The notes under the pieces are model-generated. The model saw only the letters and a program-made list of their open reading frames with translations, was not told where the DNA came from and searched no databases. From contig JBCBGC010000081.1 in the NCBI GenBank assembly GCA_038527215.1, forward strand, positions 1 through 37,014: 37,014 nt of DNA. Reading direction: 5' to 3'. Source of the DNA: JAWPMV01 sp038527215 (GTDB lineage: Bacteria; Bacteroidota; Bacteroidia; J057). Below are positions 28,101 to 35,472 of this stretch, in pieces. The position numbers were made by a program, and so were the translations under genes. Every line of letters starts with the position of its first letter. Position 1 is the first letter of the stretch.

Positions 28101-28937
28101 AGCTGCGTAAAGGGCAGAGTCGTATTGGCTTCTGGCCAGGAAAACTTTACTGAGATTCTGAAAAGATACACTGCGAATGTAAGAGAGTTTCTCATCTTTG
28201 GCGGTGAGGGAAACGGCCTGTCTGGCATGAATATAAGCGGAATCAAGTTTACCTGTCCGCAGGTAGAGAAAGGCCAAATCCTTATAATTATACGCCAATT
28301 GGTTGGTCATATTCAGCTCTTTCGAGAGCTTCAGCGTTTCCCTCAAGATGGGGAATGACTTGTGATACGCGCCCCTGTTTAGGTGTAAATTCGAGAGGCA
28401 CCCCATAGCAGGAACCCTGGATCGGGGATTATCATAGGTTTCACTCAAGACAATCGCTTTTTCAAAATAGGAAATAGCCTTCTTGGGTTCATACAGGTTT
28501 TGGTAGGCAATTCCCAGAAAGGTGAGAATCCGTATCTCTACGGTGTCTTCCAGCGAACTGGCGATAGCCTGGGCTTTTCTTAAGGGATATAGGGCTGCCA
28601 CAAAGGCCCCTTCTATGAGCAAGCATCCTCCCCGCTGGGTAAGGTAATAAGCCTGATCAGAAGAATCACTTACTTCCGAGGCGATGTCGTAGGCCAGCTG
28701 AGCGTAGGTCTGCGCCTTCTGCGTATTCTGGTAATAATAGAATTGGGAGAGCATCCCATAAATATCCATTTTTTCCAGATCAGTCTCTGCTTGGTTCAAC
28801 TGTTTTAACAGCTGTTTCTCCTCCTTGTCAACGGAGGGAGGGGGCGTAGCATAAACTTCACCCATGGTAATACAAAGACAAAACAAGAGCAGATGAACAG
28901 TCAATCTCCAGGGGGAGGTATCCGGCTTGAGGTTCAT
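25107..28937 (-). CDS. TPR/PAS membrane sensor histidine kinase
   Basis: 1276 aa. The order is: signal peptide (about 1-30); a TPR region of about 350 residues, presumably periplasmic; a single membrane helix (near 'YTISITILAALALIIGYLFY'); then a block of about six hydrophobic segments resembling a membrane sensor; then at least two, probably three, PAS domains (the first around 'LIFTLDKEMRFTFVNQAL', ending GVAADITQTQ). The kinase core has the phospho-acceptor H1046 in ASHDLKAP, an N box (N1163), DNGIGI (1193-1198) and GTGIGL (1221-1226), so it should be active. No receiver domain is fused and no response regulator is adjacent, making it an orphan kinase. The signal sensed is unknown. Confidence 0.92.
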   Translation of the reverse strand: MNLKPDTSPWRLTVHLLLFCLCITMGEVYATPPPSVDKEEKQLLKQLNQAETDLEKMDIYGMLSQFYYYQNTQKAQTYAQLAYDIASEVSDSSDQAYYLTQRGGCLLIEGAFVAALYPLRKAQAIASSLEDTVEIRILTFLGIAYQNLYEPKKAISYFEKAIVLSETYDNPRSRVPAMGCLSNLHLNRGAYHKSFPILRETLKLSKELNMTNQLAYNYKDLAFLYLRTGKLDSAYIHARQAVSLTAKDEKLSYIRSVSFQNLSKVFLARSQYDSALYAAQQAFEIGQAVHSLTNQTGALSSLANIYLRQMKFQEALQSANRILNLVASEDSKDSREGKILAFALLEEIHEKRGDYKSALNYARFSREIQQSIFELMKEDQFKYNEQEVEANLQEAENLSLKNQVFLEKSRYQKSVWYTISITILAALALIIGYLFYVHGNFKSILLSKPFTEDELSVRISYVQQASMMGVFLSLPATIYYCIWGDWWDACSSIIMLFTVSGVLFAAKKGSLNLVFLLACVFVYPYISTLPFLVGQIFMLPLAIASLFLCLAFVNPTLKYQILNIIMGGVSLVIYYIGMKHAAHPPIANLALIEIVTALASSLSIINTIRFFHQVNRDFKIKEAETNAFLAKISALDPHLIFTLDKEMRFTFVNQALSNAFRLPPEEILGKKVDEASPYLPIGQDCMDSIQFVLTENKPLQTTDQMELEGEPFWMEIHYQPIHDEQGQVVGLMGVAADITQTQIAQMNYQTLFQSMQEMVMVYDFIEEKILELNPQGYQTLGFEVNKELPKVHRYDFIPQFTSLTGELDLHKISDEHKNLLKEGEIISCRAYLKDVHGSLLVGDMTILPSPHRANEGIVVFKDKTGKHLAQKELRERQTIYEGLIQHAFDAVDIVQLTKIDAEKMEFEGEVIIRNQRMVRMLGSSDDLVMDIQKIVDMSVPKQQNGRESLGYLNELFTELLEKGFVKHDWRLLTLEGEARDVHLVAQLIQIHGKKLLIRMIKDVTEAKKQDALIHQQMHDLNTKNQELEKYISSNLYLENFAYLASHDLKAPIRTIVSFTQILEAELCKQMESNPELANYLRFIISGSKNMERLVNDLLTYSRVNTAKVNLEPISLAEILQSIHQNLQSAIVEKDAHIEWHDLPPKIVADEVKMRQLLQNLVSNALKFVSADTQPHIVISAKEQKDSWLFSVKDNGIGIKEKDQEKIFYLFRRLHRQEEYEGTGIGLALCKNIVEQHHGKLNLYSEWGKGSEFTFSIPKRTEGLMIGQAELEERVLN

Positions 28938-29003
28938 GCTAAGTCCAATTTCTTTCCTAAAAAGACGCTTTCACTGCGCTGATAAGATAGAAAAACTTGC
29001 CTC

Positions 29004-29019
29004 GGGGTAAAAATACCCC
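29004..29019. repeat. Short perfect inverted repeat upstream of the histidine kinase
   Basis: GGGGTA (29004-29009) and TACCCC (29014-29019) flank AAAA. It lies 67 bases upstream of the kinase start and could be a regulator site or small hairpin in its leader; there is no further support. Confidence 0.3.
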
Positions 29020-29189
29020 CACTTACTACCTTAGTTCGGATTAGCTAGATTTTGGAAAGAAAAGAATTTCGAATTTCGAAATAAAAAAGCTGCGTTTTTC
29101 CGTAAAACCTTCTCTATGGGAAGTTACGAATTGATTCGTGAAGGGAACTACTTAAAAATCACAGGTACCATCTCTCAAAATATTACGTA

Positions 29190-29735
29190 ATGATGCTATT
29201 TCGCACCTTAGTTTTTTCCCTTTTTTGTAGTTTTTTTCTCCCCTTAAGCGGGCAAGACTTACCCTTTATTGAGAGTTTTCCGGATGAAATTGTCGCGATT
29301 GAGGGCAATGTAGCTGAAGGAATCATCATGGAGGACCTCAGTTGGGCCTGGTCAGGCAGCAATGCCTGCTTTACGATGACCCAGTCACGTAAATTCCGGG
29401 GATTACATGTGCTGTATGCTACAGAACTCCAGGCCTACACCGAAATGGAGATTACCCTCATTCCCGATGATCCTGAAGCCAATTTTAGCTTATATGCCTA
29501 TCAGGTAGGCCTACACCGTACCGAAGCCGTACCGCCCAATCTGGTCAGGTGCATCCGCTGCGAAGCCGATTACAAATGGGACCGGCCATATCGGGGCAGA
29601 ACTCAGGATCACCGGAGAATTGTGAAAGATTTGCTTTCCGCCCGCAACCCTTATCGGGTAGTAATAGGCGTAGTGGGGCCGGAAGGATGGGAAGAGGCTG
29701 GCTACACCCTGGAAATTGCCTTGCTGACCCGTTAA
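29190..29735 (+). CDS. Small exported protein of unknown function
   Basis: 181 aa; not recognised. A signal peptide is clear (MMLFRTLVFSLFCSFFLPLSGQ, residues 1-22, cleavage probably after SGQ). The mature part is beta-rich and ends in 'NPYRVVIGVVGPEGWEEAGY', suggesting a small beta-sandwich. It has Cys residues at about 59, 119 and 122 (RCIRC). No sorting domain or lipobox is present, so it is probably periplasmic. It is convergent with the TetR gene, overlapping it by four bases at the stop codons, and divergent from the kinase. Confidence 0.7.
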   Translation: MMLFRTLVFSLFCSFFLPLSGQDLPFIESFPDEIVAIEGNVAEGIIMEDLSWAWSGSNACFTMTQSRKFRGLHVLYATELQAYTEMEITLIPDDPEANFSLYAYQVGLHRTEAVPPNLVRCIRCEADYKWDRPYRGRTQDHRRIVKDLLSARNPYRVVIGVVGPEGWEEAGYTLEIALLTR

Positions 29736-30307
29736 ACGGCGACCCCCTGCAAGACAAATTCGATCATTTGACGCTCCAGCTCTATGGGATTGATTTCCTC
29801 TTCCCGGGGACGATACCATTGAAACAGCCAGCGGATAGAAGAAAGCACGGAGTGGGTCATAAAATCCAGGTCCATTTGTCTTAGCTCTCCTGTTTCCATC
29901 CCTTGACGGATGACCGCCGCAAACATAGATTCGTAGTGGGTCCGGCTTTCCTGAAAAACCTCTAAATGAGGAGATTCCAAATGTTTCCATTCATTGACGA
30001 GCAGCCCCACCTGATGAGGATGCTGAGCAGTCAAGCGTACATTCATGGCGATAATGGCCTTGAGTTTTTCCAGCGGTGTGTAGGAAGACTCCACAATGTC
30101 TGCCATCCCTTTTTCAAACTTCTCTACCATCTCAAATAGCAGCTCCTGCAACAAGCCCTGTTTAGACTTTACGTAGTTATAGAGGGTAGGTGCCTGCAGT
30201 CCCAACTGGTTCGCTATGTCCTGCATCGCCGTTCCATTGAATCCTTTTTCCAGAAAAAGATCAATACTGACTGCGATGAATTTCTCCCGACCATTTATGC
30301 CTTTCAT
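29732..30307 (-). CDS. TetR-family transcriptional regulator
   Basis: 191 aa. The N-terminal helix-turn-helix is typical (IAVSIDLFLEKGFNGTAMQD then IANQLGLQAPTLYNYVKSKQ, residues about 11-50). The C-terminal ligand domain resembles that of TetR proteins controlling aromatic or fatty-acid catabolism, though no ligand can be read off. It is divergently placed from hmgA across 266 bases that hold two related 16-bp palindromes, so it is probably the repressor of the homogentisate genes, released by a pathway intermediate or CoA ester (inference). Confidence 0.9.
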   Translation of the reverse strand: MKGINGREKFIAVSIDLFLEKGFNGTAMQDIANQLGLQAPTLYNYVKSKQGLLQELLFEMVEKFEKGMADIVESSYTPLEKLKAIIAMNVRLTAQHPHQVGLLVNEWKHLESPHLEVFQESRTHYESMFAAVIRQGMETGELRQMDLDFMTHSVLSSIRWLFQWYRPREEEINPIELERQMIEFVLQGVAV

Positions 30308-30368
30308 GAGGGTGTAATAAAGGTTTTCTTCAATTCGGGAATAAATTATGCATTTTATTAGGTAAATT

Positions 30369-30384
30369 ACTAATGATCATTCGT
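30369..30384. promoter_or_regulatory. Candidate TetR operator O1
   Basis: ACTAATGATCATTCGT, centred on the perfect 10-bp palindrome AATGATCATT. It lies 61 bases upstream of the TetR start and matches O2 (30539-30554, read on the other strand) at 12 of 16 positions. Confidence 0.5.
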
Positions 30385-30503
30385 AAAATGGGAATTTTTT
30401 GACCTAACGCATTCGTATTGAGCCTAAAGGGCTTGTGCAGGGTTAGGTTGTTAAAGCGCCTTCTGGGTGAGGGCGAGGCGGATAGGAGAGATATCTTGCA
30501 AAT

Positions 30504-30511
30504 TATATTTG
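30504..30511 (+). promoter_or_regulatory. Candidate -7 box of the hmgA promoter
   Basis: TATATTTG exactly matches TAnnTTTG. No clear TTTG element lies 17-23 bases upstream, so control by an activator or a weak promoter is possible. Predicted transcript start near 30518. Confidence 0.45.
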
Positions 30512-30538
30512 AGTTTATATGGAGGGATTAGTATTATT

Positions 30539-30554
30539 GCTAATAATCGTTAGT
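30539..30554. promoter_or_regulatory. Candidate TetR operator O2
   Basis: GCTAATAATCGTTAGT is an imperfect palindrome (outer GCTAA/TTAGT). It sits just downstream of the predicted hmgA transcript start and overlaps the alternative GTG at 30553, so bound repressor would block transcription. Confidence 0.5.
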
Positions 30555-30573
30555 GAGTGCAAATCCCAATCTT

Positions 30574-31737
30574 ATGCCCATCTATCATAAACTCGGAAAG
30601 ATTCCTGCCAAGCGTCACACCATCTTTGAAAAGCCGAATGGAGACCTCTTTTATGAGCAGCTTTTTGGCACCATAGGGTTTGATGGCATGTCCTCCCTGC
30701 TCTATCATCATCACCGCCCTACCATGGTGAAAGAAGTGGGAGAAAGTCGCGATATGACCCCCCGGATTGCGGTCGGAAAAAATATGAAGTCGCGTAAGCT
30801 TCTGGGTTTTGAAGCCAAGGCCCAGGATGATTTTCTGGATAGCCGGGTACCCTTGCTGGTCAATAATGATATCCATATCGGGGTGGCCTCTCCCCGCCAT
30901 TCTTTGCGTGAATATTTTTATAAAAACGCTGATGCGGACGAGCTCTTGTTCATCCACCGGGGAACCGGCACCTTGCGGACTTTATTGGGGAATATTTCCT
31001 TCGAGTATGGGGACTATCTGGTCATTCCCCGCGGTATGATTTACCAAATTGATTTTGATACCGAAGACAACCGCATCCTCTATGCAGAGTCCTTTCATCC
31101 CATCTATACGCCCAAGCGCTACCGCAACTGGTTTGGACAAATGCTGGAACATTCTCCCTTCTGTGAGCGGGATTATAAACTTCCGGAGACGCTGGAAACT
31201 CACGATGAGCAGGGCGATTTTGTGATGAAAATCAAAAAGCAGGGCCACCTTCATGAAATGATTTACGCTACCCATCCCTTCGATGTGGTAGGCTGGGACG
31301 GCTATAACTTCCCTTATGGTTTCTCCATTCACAATTTTGAGCCCATTACGGGGCGGGTACATCAGCCGCCGCCGGTACATCAGACCTTTGAAACCCGTGC
31401 TTTTGTGGTCTGTTCTTTTTGTCCCCGCCTCTACGATTACCATCCCAAAGCTATTCCGGCGCCTTATAACCACTCTAATATTGATTCGGACGAAATGCTC
31501 TACTACGTAGATGGGGATTTCATGAGCCGGAATAATATTGGTCCGGGCTACATTACTTTGCATCCCGGGGGCATTCCCCACGGGCCTCATCCTGGCGCTT
31601 ATGAGCGGAGCATCGGGCAAAAAGAAACCGAAGAACTAGCGGTCATGATTGATACCTTCAAGCCGCTCATGCTGACCGAGGAAGCACTGGGATTGGATGA
31701 CGGAAAATATTATCAATCCTGGCTGGATCACGCTTAA
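30574..31737 (+). CDS. hmgA: Homogentisate 1,2-dioxygenase
   Basis: 387 aa from the ATG at 30574. An in-frame GTG at 30553 overlaps the candidate operator, and the family in Bacteroidota usually starts MPIYHKLG, so the ATG is preferred. It opens the ring of homogentisate with O2 to give maleylacetoacetate, using one ferrous iron. The probable iron ligands are H300 and E307 (HSNIDSDE) and H336 (IPHGPHP), matching the human H335/E341/H371 pattern except for one extra residue between the first two. First gene of the catabolic cluster, 31 bases before fahA. Confidence 0.95.
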   Translation: MPIYHKLGKIPAKRHTIFEKPNGDLFYEQLFGTIGFDGMSSLLYHHHRPTMVKEVGESRDMTPRIAVGKNMKSRKLLGFEAKAQDDFLDSRVPLLVNNDIHIGVASPRHSLREYFYKNADADELLFIHRGTGTLRTLLGNISFEYGDYLVIPRGMIYQIDFDTEDNRILYAESFHPIYTPKRYRNWFGQMLEHSPFCERDYKLPETLETHDEQGDFVMKIKKQGHLHEMIYATHPFDVVGWDGYNFPYGFSIHNFEPITGRVHQPPPVHQTFETRAFVVCSFCPRLYDYHPKAIPAPYNHSNIDSDEMLYYVDGDFMSRNNIGPGYITLHPGGIPHGPHPGAYERSIGQKETEELAVMIDTFKPLMLTEEALGLDDGKYYQSWLDHA

Positions 31738-31768
31738 CCCTATTCACCTACTTACTCAATATTGATAC

Positions 31769-33016
31769 ATGCAGACCCTCACTTCCTGGTTATCTATTTC
31801 TGAAACCTCTGATTTTAGCATATACAACCTGCCTTTTGGCATTTTTTCCACCGCTGACCGTACGCCCCGGGTAGGGGTAGCCATTGGAGAAAAAGTCCTG
31901 GACATGGCCCAGTTGGCAAATAGTGGCGCCCTGGACGGACTGGTCGCTGACCGCAGCGTTTTTTCTCAGAGTAGCCTAAACGCTTACATTTCGCTGGGAA
32001 AAAGCGTAACGGTTCCGGTCCGTACCCAAGTCCAACAGTGGCTGTGTGATACGGATTCTCCCATCTATGCCGATCAAAGCATGCTAGTGGACATGGGTTC
32101 AGTCCAGATGCACATGCCTGTGGAGGTTGGAGACTATACCGACTTTTACTCCAGCATAGAACACGCCACCAATGTGGGTAAGATGTTTCGGGACCCGGCC
32201 AATGCGCTCTTGCCCAACTGGCGGCACCTGCCGGTAGGCTATCATGGCCGAGCTTCCTCTATCGTGGTCAGTGGGACGCCCATTCGTCGCCCCAAAGGCC
32301 AGACCAAAGCCAATGATGCCACCCTGCCCGCCTATGGACCTTCCAAAAGACTGGATTTCGAATTAGAGATGGCTTTTGTGATTGGCAAAGAAAATGGCTT
32401 AGGCCAGCCTGTTTCTACGGATGAGGCGGAGGAATATATCTTTGGCATGGTCCTATTCAACGACTGGTCAGCGCGCGACATTCAAAAATGGGAGTATGTA
32501 CCGCTGGGCCCTTTTCTCGGAAAAAACTTTGCCTCCTCAGTGTCTCCCTGGGTCGTTACCCTGGAAGCCCTGGAGCCATTTCGCGTAGCCGGGCCGGAGC
32601 AGGATCCTGCGGTTTTGCCTTACCTGACCTATGAAGGCACTCGGAACTACGACCTTGACCTGGAGGTAAGCATTCAGGCAGAAGGGCAAGCTGCTCAGGT
32701 CGTCAGCCGCTCCAACTTCCGGTACATGTATTGGAACATGACCCAACAACTGGCCCACCATACCGTAAATGGATGCAATATGAAAGTAGGCGATATGCTG
32801 GCTTCCGGCACCATTAGCGGCAAAGATGAGGCTTCCTACGGTTCGATGTTAGAGATTGCCTGGGCGGGTTCTAAACCCCTTCCCATGCCGGATGGCAGCA
32901 CCCGAGCCTTTATCCATGATGGAGATACCGTATGCATGAAAGGCTTTGGACAAAAGGACGGCGTCCGGGTAGGCTTTGGTGAAGTGAGTGGAAAAGTGCT
33001 GCCAGCGCATCCCTAG
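31769..33016 (+). CDS. fahA: Fumarylacetoacetase
   Basis: 415 aa, the usual length. It hydrolyses fumarylacetoacetate to fumarate and acetoacetate, the last step of tyrosine breakdown. The hallmark DFYSSIEHATNVG contains the metal ligand D125 and catalytic base H132, one position off from the mouse enzyme's D126 and H133. The segment LPVGYHGRASSIVVSGT and the later 'FNDWSARDIQKWEYVPLGPF' are also characteristic. It lies 31 bases after hmgA and 24 before the flavin-reductase-like gene, so the three are probably co-transcribed. Confidence 0.97.
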   Translation: MQTLTSWLSISETSDFSIYNLPFGIFSTADRTPRVGVAIGEKVLDMAQLANSGALDGLVADRSVFSQSSLNAYISLGKSVTVPVRTQVQQWLCDTDSPIYADQSMLVDMGSVQMHMPVEVGDYTDFYSSIEHATNVGKMFRDPANALLPNWRHLPVGYHGRASSIVVSGTPIRRPKGQTKANDATLPAYGPSKRLDFELEMAFVIGKENGLGQPVSTDEAEEYIFGMVLFNDWSARDIQKWEYVPLGPFLGKNFASSVSPWVVTLEALEPFRVAGPEQDPAVLPYLTYEGTRNYDLDLEVSIQAEGQAAQVVSRSNFRYMYWNMTQQLAHHTVNGCNMKVGDMLASGTISGKDEASYGSMLEIAWAGSKPLPMPDGSTRAFIHDGDTVCMKGFGQKDGVRVGFGEVSGKVLPAHP

Positions 33017-33040
33017 ATACATTCCAGCATATTTAAGTTT

Positions 33041-33943
33041 ATGAGCGATATTCTTTCCCTTGACCCCAATGAAATCAGCCAGCGGGATCGACATGGCTAC
33101 CTCCTGGCTGCCGTGGCTCCCCGGCCGATTGCCTTTGCCAGTACCGTGGATGAGCAAGGCAGGGTCAATCTGAGTCCTTTTAGCTTCTTCAACGTCTTTG
33201 GGTCGAATCCGCCCATTGTCATTTTTTCCCCAGCCAGAAGAGGGCGGGACAATACCAGCAAGCACACCTTAGACAACCTGAAGCAGGTGCCAGAGACCGT
33301 AGTCAACATCGTTAACTATCCTATGGTGGAACAGATGTCTTTGGCCAGTACGGAGTATGCAGAAGGGGTAAACGAGTTTGTAAAAGCTGGTTTTCAGCAA
33401 GTCCCTTCTGAGGTGGTCAAACCGCCCCGCGTAGGAGAAGCCCCCGTGGCTTTTGAATGTACCATCGACCAAATCATTGAAACCGGAACCGAAGGGGGAG
33501 CGGGTAATCTGGTGATTGCCCGGGTGGTGCGTATGCATATACAGAAAAAATATCTGGATGAAGCGGGCAAATTGGATACCCGAAAGCTTGACCTGGTGGG
33601 CCGCATGGGCGGCATTTGGTATACCCGAGCCAGTGGATCAGCCTTGTTCGAAATCCCTAAGCCTAGCCGGGATTTAGGGATGGGGGTAGACAAGCTGCCT
33701 GAATCGGTTCGCCTCAGTCCCTGGTTGACAGGCAATGAACTGGGGCGCTTAGGAAACTTGCAGCATCCGCCGACGGAAGAAAAAATACGAGAAGCAAAGC
33801 TTCATCCTGGGGTGCAGGCGGTTTTGTCCTTGAAAAATCCCGCTTCTGAAGCGGGCCGGGAAATGCTGCATCTATTGGCTTCTTCTCTGCTGAAGGCAGG
33901 AGAGACCGAAATGGCTCAGGCGATACTTTGGCTGGATGCCTAG
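33041..33943 (+). CDS. Flavin-reductase-like FMN-binding protein
   Basis: 300 aa. The first 200 residues fit the flavin reductase-like (DIM6/NTAB) split-barrel family: 'LLAAVAPRPIAFASTVDEQG', then 'NLSPFSFFNVFGSNPPIVIF' and 'KHTLDNLKQVPETVVNIVNY', the usual flavin-site segments. The last 90 residues form a helical extension not seen in short family members. It sits tightly within the hmgA/fahA group, which suggests a role in aromatic breakdown, for example supplying reduced flavin, but no such enzyme is seen here that would need it. Confidence 0.85.
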   Translation: MSDILSLDPNEISQRDRHGYLLAAVAPRPIAFASTVDEQGRVNLSPFSFFNVFGSNPPIVIFSPARRGRDNTSKHTLDNLKQVPETVVNIVNYPMVEQMSLASTEYAEGVNEFVKAGFQQVPSEVVKPPRVGEAPVAFECTIDQIIETGTEGGAGNLVIARVVRMHIQKKYLDEAGKLDTRKLDLVGRMGGIWYTRASGSALFEIPKPSRDLGMGVDKLPESVRLSPWLTGNELGRLGNLQHPPTEEKIREAKLHPGVQAVLSLKNPASEAGREMLHLLASSLLKAGETEMAQAILWLDA

Positions 33944-34000
33944 CTTTTGCCCCGAAAATTGTACTTTGCGATTTAACTCCGATAAACTCTCTACCCGAAT

Positions 34001-34699
34001 ATGAATAAAATAGTTGCCAATGCTGCTGAAGCCATCCGCGACGTGGAAAGCGGCATGACCCTGATGCTGGGCGGTTTCGGCCTCTGTGGCATCCCGGAAA
34101 ACTGTATCTCCGCCATGGTGGACAAAGGCATTACCGACCTGACCTGTATCTCCAACAACGCTGGGGTAGACGATTTTGGATTGGGCTTGCTCCTCCAAAA
34201 ACGTCAGATCAAAAAAATGATCTCTTCCTATGTAGGGGAAAACGATGAATTTGAACGGCAAATGCTCAGCGGAGAGCTAGAGGTGGATTTAATCCCGCAA
34301 GGCTCCCTGGCCGCTCGTTGTCAGGCTGGAGGAGCAGGGGTGCCAGCCTTTTTTACCCCGGCTGGGTTTGGGACTGAGGTAGCGGAGGGCAAAGAAGTGC
34401 GCTACTTTGATGGGAAGCCGCACATTTTGGAAACGGCCCTCACCGCTGATTTTGCCATGGTAAAAGCCTGGAAAGGCGACCGCTTTGGTAACCTGGTTTT
34501 CAAAGGTACCGCCCGGAACTTCAACCCTGTCATGGCCATGGCGGGTCGCATCACCATTGCGGAAGTAGAGGAGTTGGTAGAGCCCGGTGAACTGGACCCT
34601 AATTTTGTGCACACGCCGGGGGTGTTCATCCAGCGTATTTTTCAAGGTAGCCATTACGAAAAGCGGATTGAGCAAAGAACCGTTCGCCACCGTAGCTAG
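34001..34699 (+). CDS. scoA: 3-oxoacid CoA-transferase subunit A
   Basis: 232 aa, the usual size for the alpha subunit. With the next gene it would move CoA from succinyl-CoA (or another donor) to acetoacetate, making acetoacetyl-CoA from the product of FahA. The N-terminal 'GMTLMLGGFGLCGIPENCIS' and 'DLTCISNNAGVDDFGLGLLL' are family hallmarks, and 'GGAGVPAFFTPAGFGTEVAE' follows. It begins 57 bases after the flavin-reductase-like gene and is 29 bases from subunit B. Confidence 0.93.
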   Translation: MNKIVANAAEAIRDVESGMTLMLGGFGLCGIPENCISAMVDKGITDLTCISNNAGVDDFGLGLLLQKRQIKKMISSYVGENDEFERQMLSGELEVDLIPQGSLAARCQAGGAGVPAFFTPAGFGTEVAEGKEVRYFDGKPHILETALTADFAMVKAWKGDRFGNLVFKGTARNFNPVMAMAGRITIAEVEELVEPGELDPNFVHTPGVFIQRIFQGSHYEKRIEQRTVRHRS

Positions 34700-34728
34700 T
34701 TTTTCCATTCCTTAAAGCATTCAATTAC

Positions 34729-35388
34729 ATGTTAGATAAAACAGGCATTGCCAAGCGTATTGCACAGGAATTACAAAACGGTTGGTACGTCAACCTGGGC
34801 ATCGGCATTCCTACCCTGGTCGCCAACTATGTCCCGGAGGGCATTCAGGTAGAGTTCCAATCAGAAAATGGCATTCTGGGCATGGGGCCTTTTCCTTACG
34901 AAGGAGAAGAAGATGCAGACCTGATCAACGCCGGCAAGCAAACCGTAACCCTGCTGCCTGGCGCGGCTATTTTTGATTCTGCCACCAGTTTTGCCATGAT
35001 CCGCGGTCGCCACATCCAACTCACCGTTTTGGGAGCCATGGAAGTAGCCGAAAATGGCGATATCGCCAACTGGAAAATTCCCGGTCGCATGGTCAAAGGC
35101 ATGGGCGGAGCCATGGACCTGGTGGCTTCTGCTGAAAACATCATCGTGGCCATGATGCACACCAATAAGCGCGGGAAGAGTAAGCTCTTGCAACGATGCT
35201 CCTTGCCGCTGACTGGCGTAGGCTGTGTGAAAAAAATCGTCACCAATATGGCCGTCCTTGAAGTCAAGGAGGGGGCTTTTCACTTGTTGGAAAGAGCCCC
35301 CGGGGTCAGTGTGGAGGATATTCAGGCAGCTACAGCTGGAAAATTAGTCGTGCCTGAGCATGTGCCCGAAATGGTCTTGCCTGCGTAA
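34729..35388 (+). CDS. scoB: 3-oxoacid CoA-transferase subunit B
   Basis: 219 aa. The catalytic glutamate that forms the CoA thioester is E46 in the motif EFQSENGILGMGPFP. The segment 'YVNLGIGIPTLVANYVPEGI' and the C-terminal 'GVGCVKKIVTNMAVLEV' are typical of the beta subunit. It completes the enzyme with scoA. Mammalian SCOT fuses both subunits; separate genes are normal in bacteria. The choice between succinyl-CoA and acetyl-CoA as donor cannot be settled from sequence alone. Confidence 0.94.
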   Translation: MLDKTGIAKRIAQELQNGWYVNLGIGIPTLVANYVPEGIQVEFQSENGILGMGPFPYEGEEDADLINAGKQTVTLLPGAAIFDSATSFAMIRGRHIQLTVLGAMEVAENGDIANWKIPGRMVKGMGGAMDLVASAENIIVAMMHTNKRGKSKLLQRCSLPLTGVGCVKKIVTNMAVLEVKEGAFHLLERAPGVSVEDIQAATAGKLVVPEHVPEMVLPA

Positions 35389-35472
35389 AGAAACAACCTT
35401 CCCTTAAGATTGATCGTTCGGCTTTTCTGCGGCGGATGAAATGCGTACTTTCGGACCGCCTAAAGCCGGGAC

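Noticed and set aside
30982..31620. Open frame of 212 codons opposite hmgA
   Set aside because: Antisense to an enzyme with intact catalytic residues; no start context or domain support.
33962..33968. TACTTTG before scoA as a -7 promoter box
   Set aside because: It is one base short of TAnnTTTG and has no TTTG element at the right distance; scoA is more likely read from the upstream hmgA transcript.
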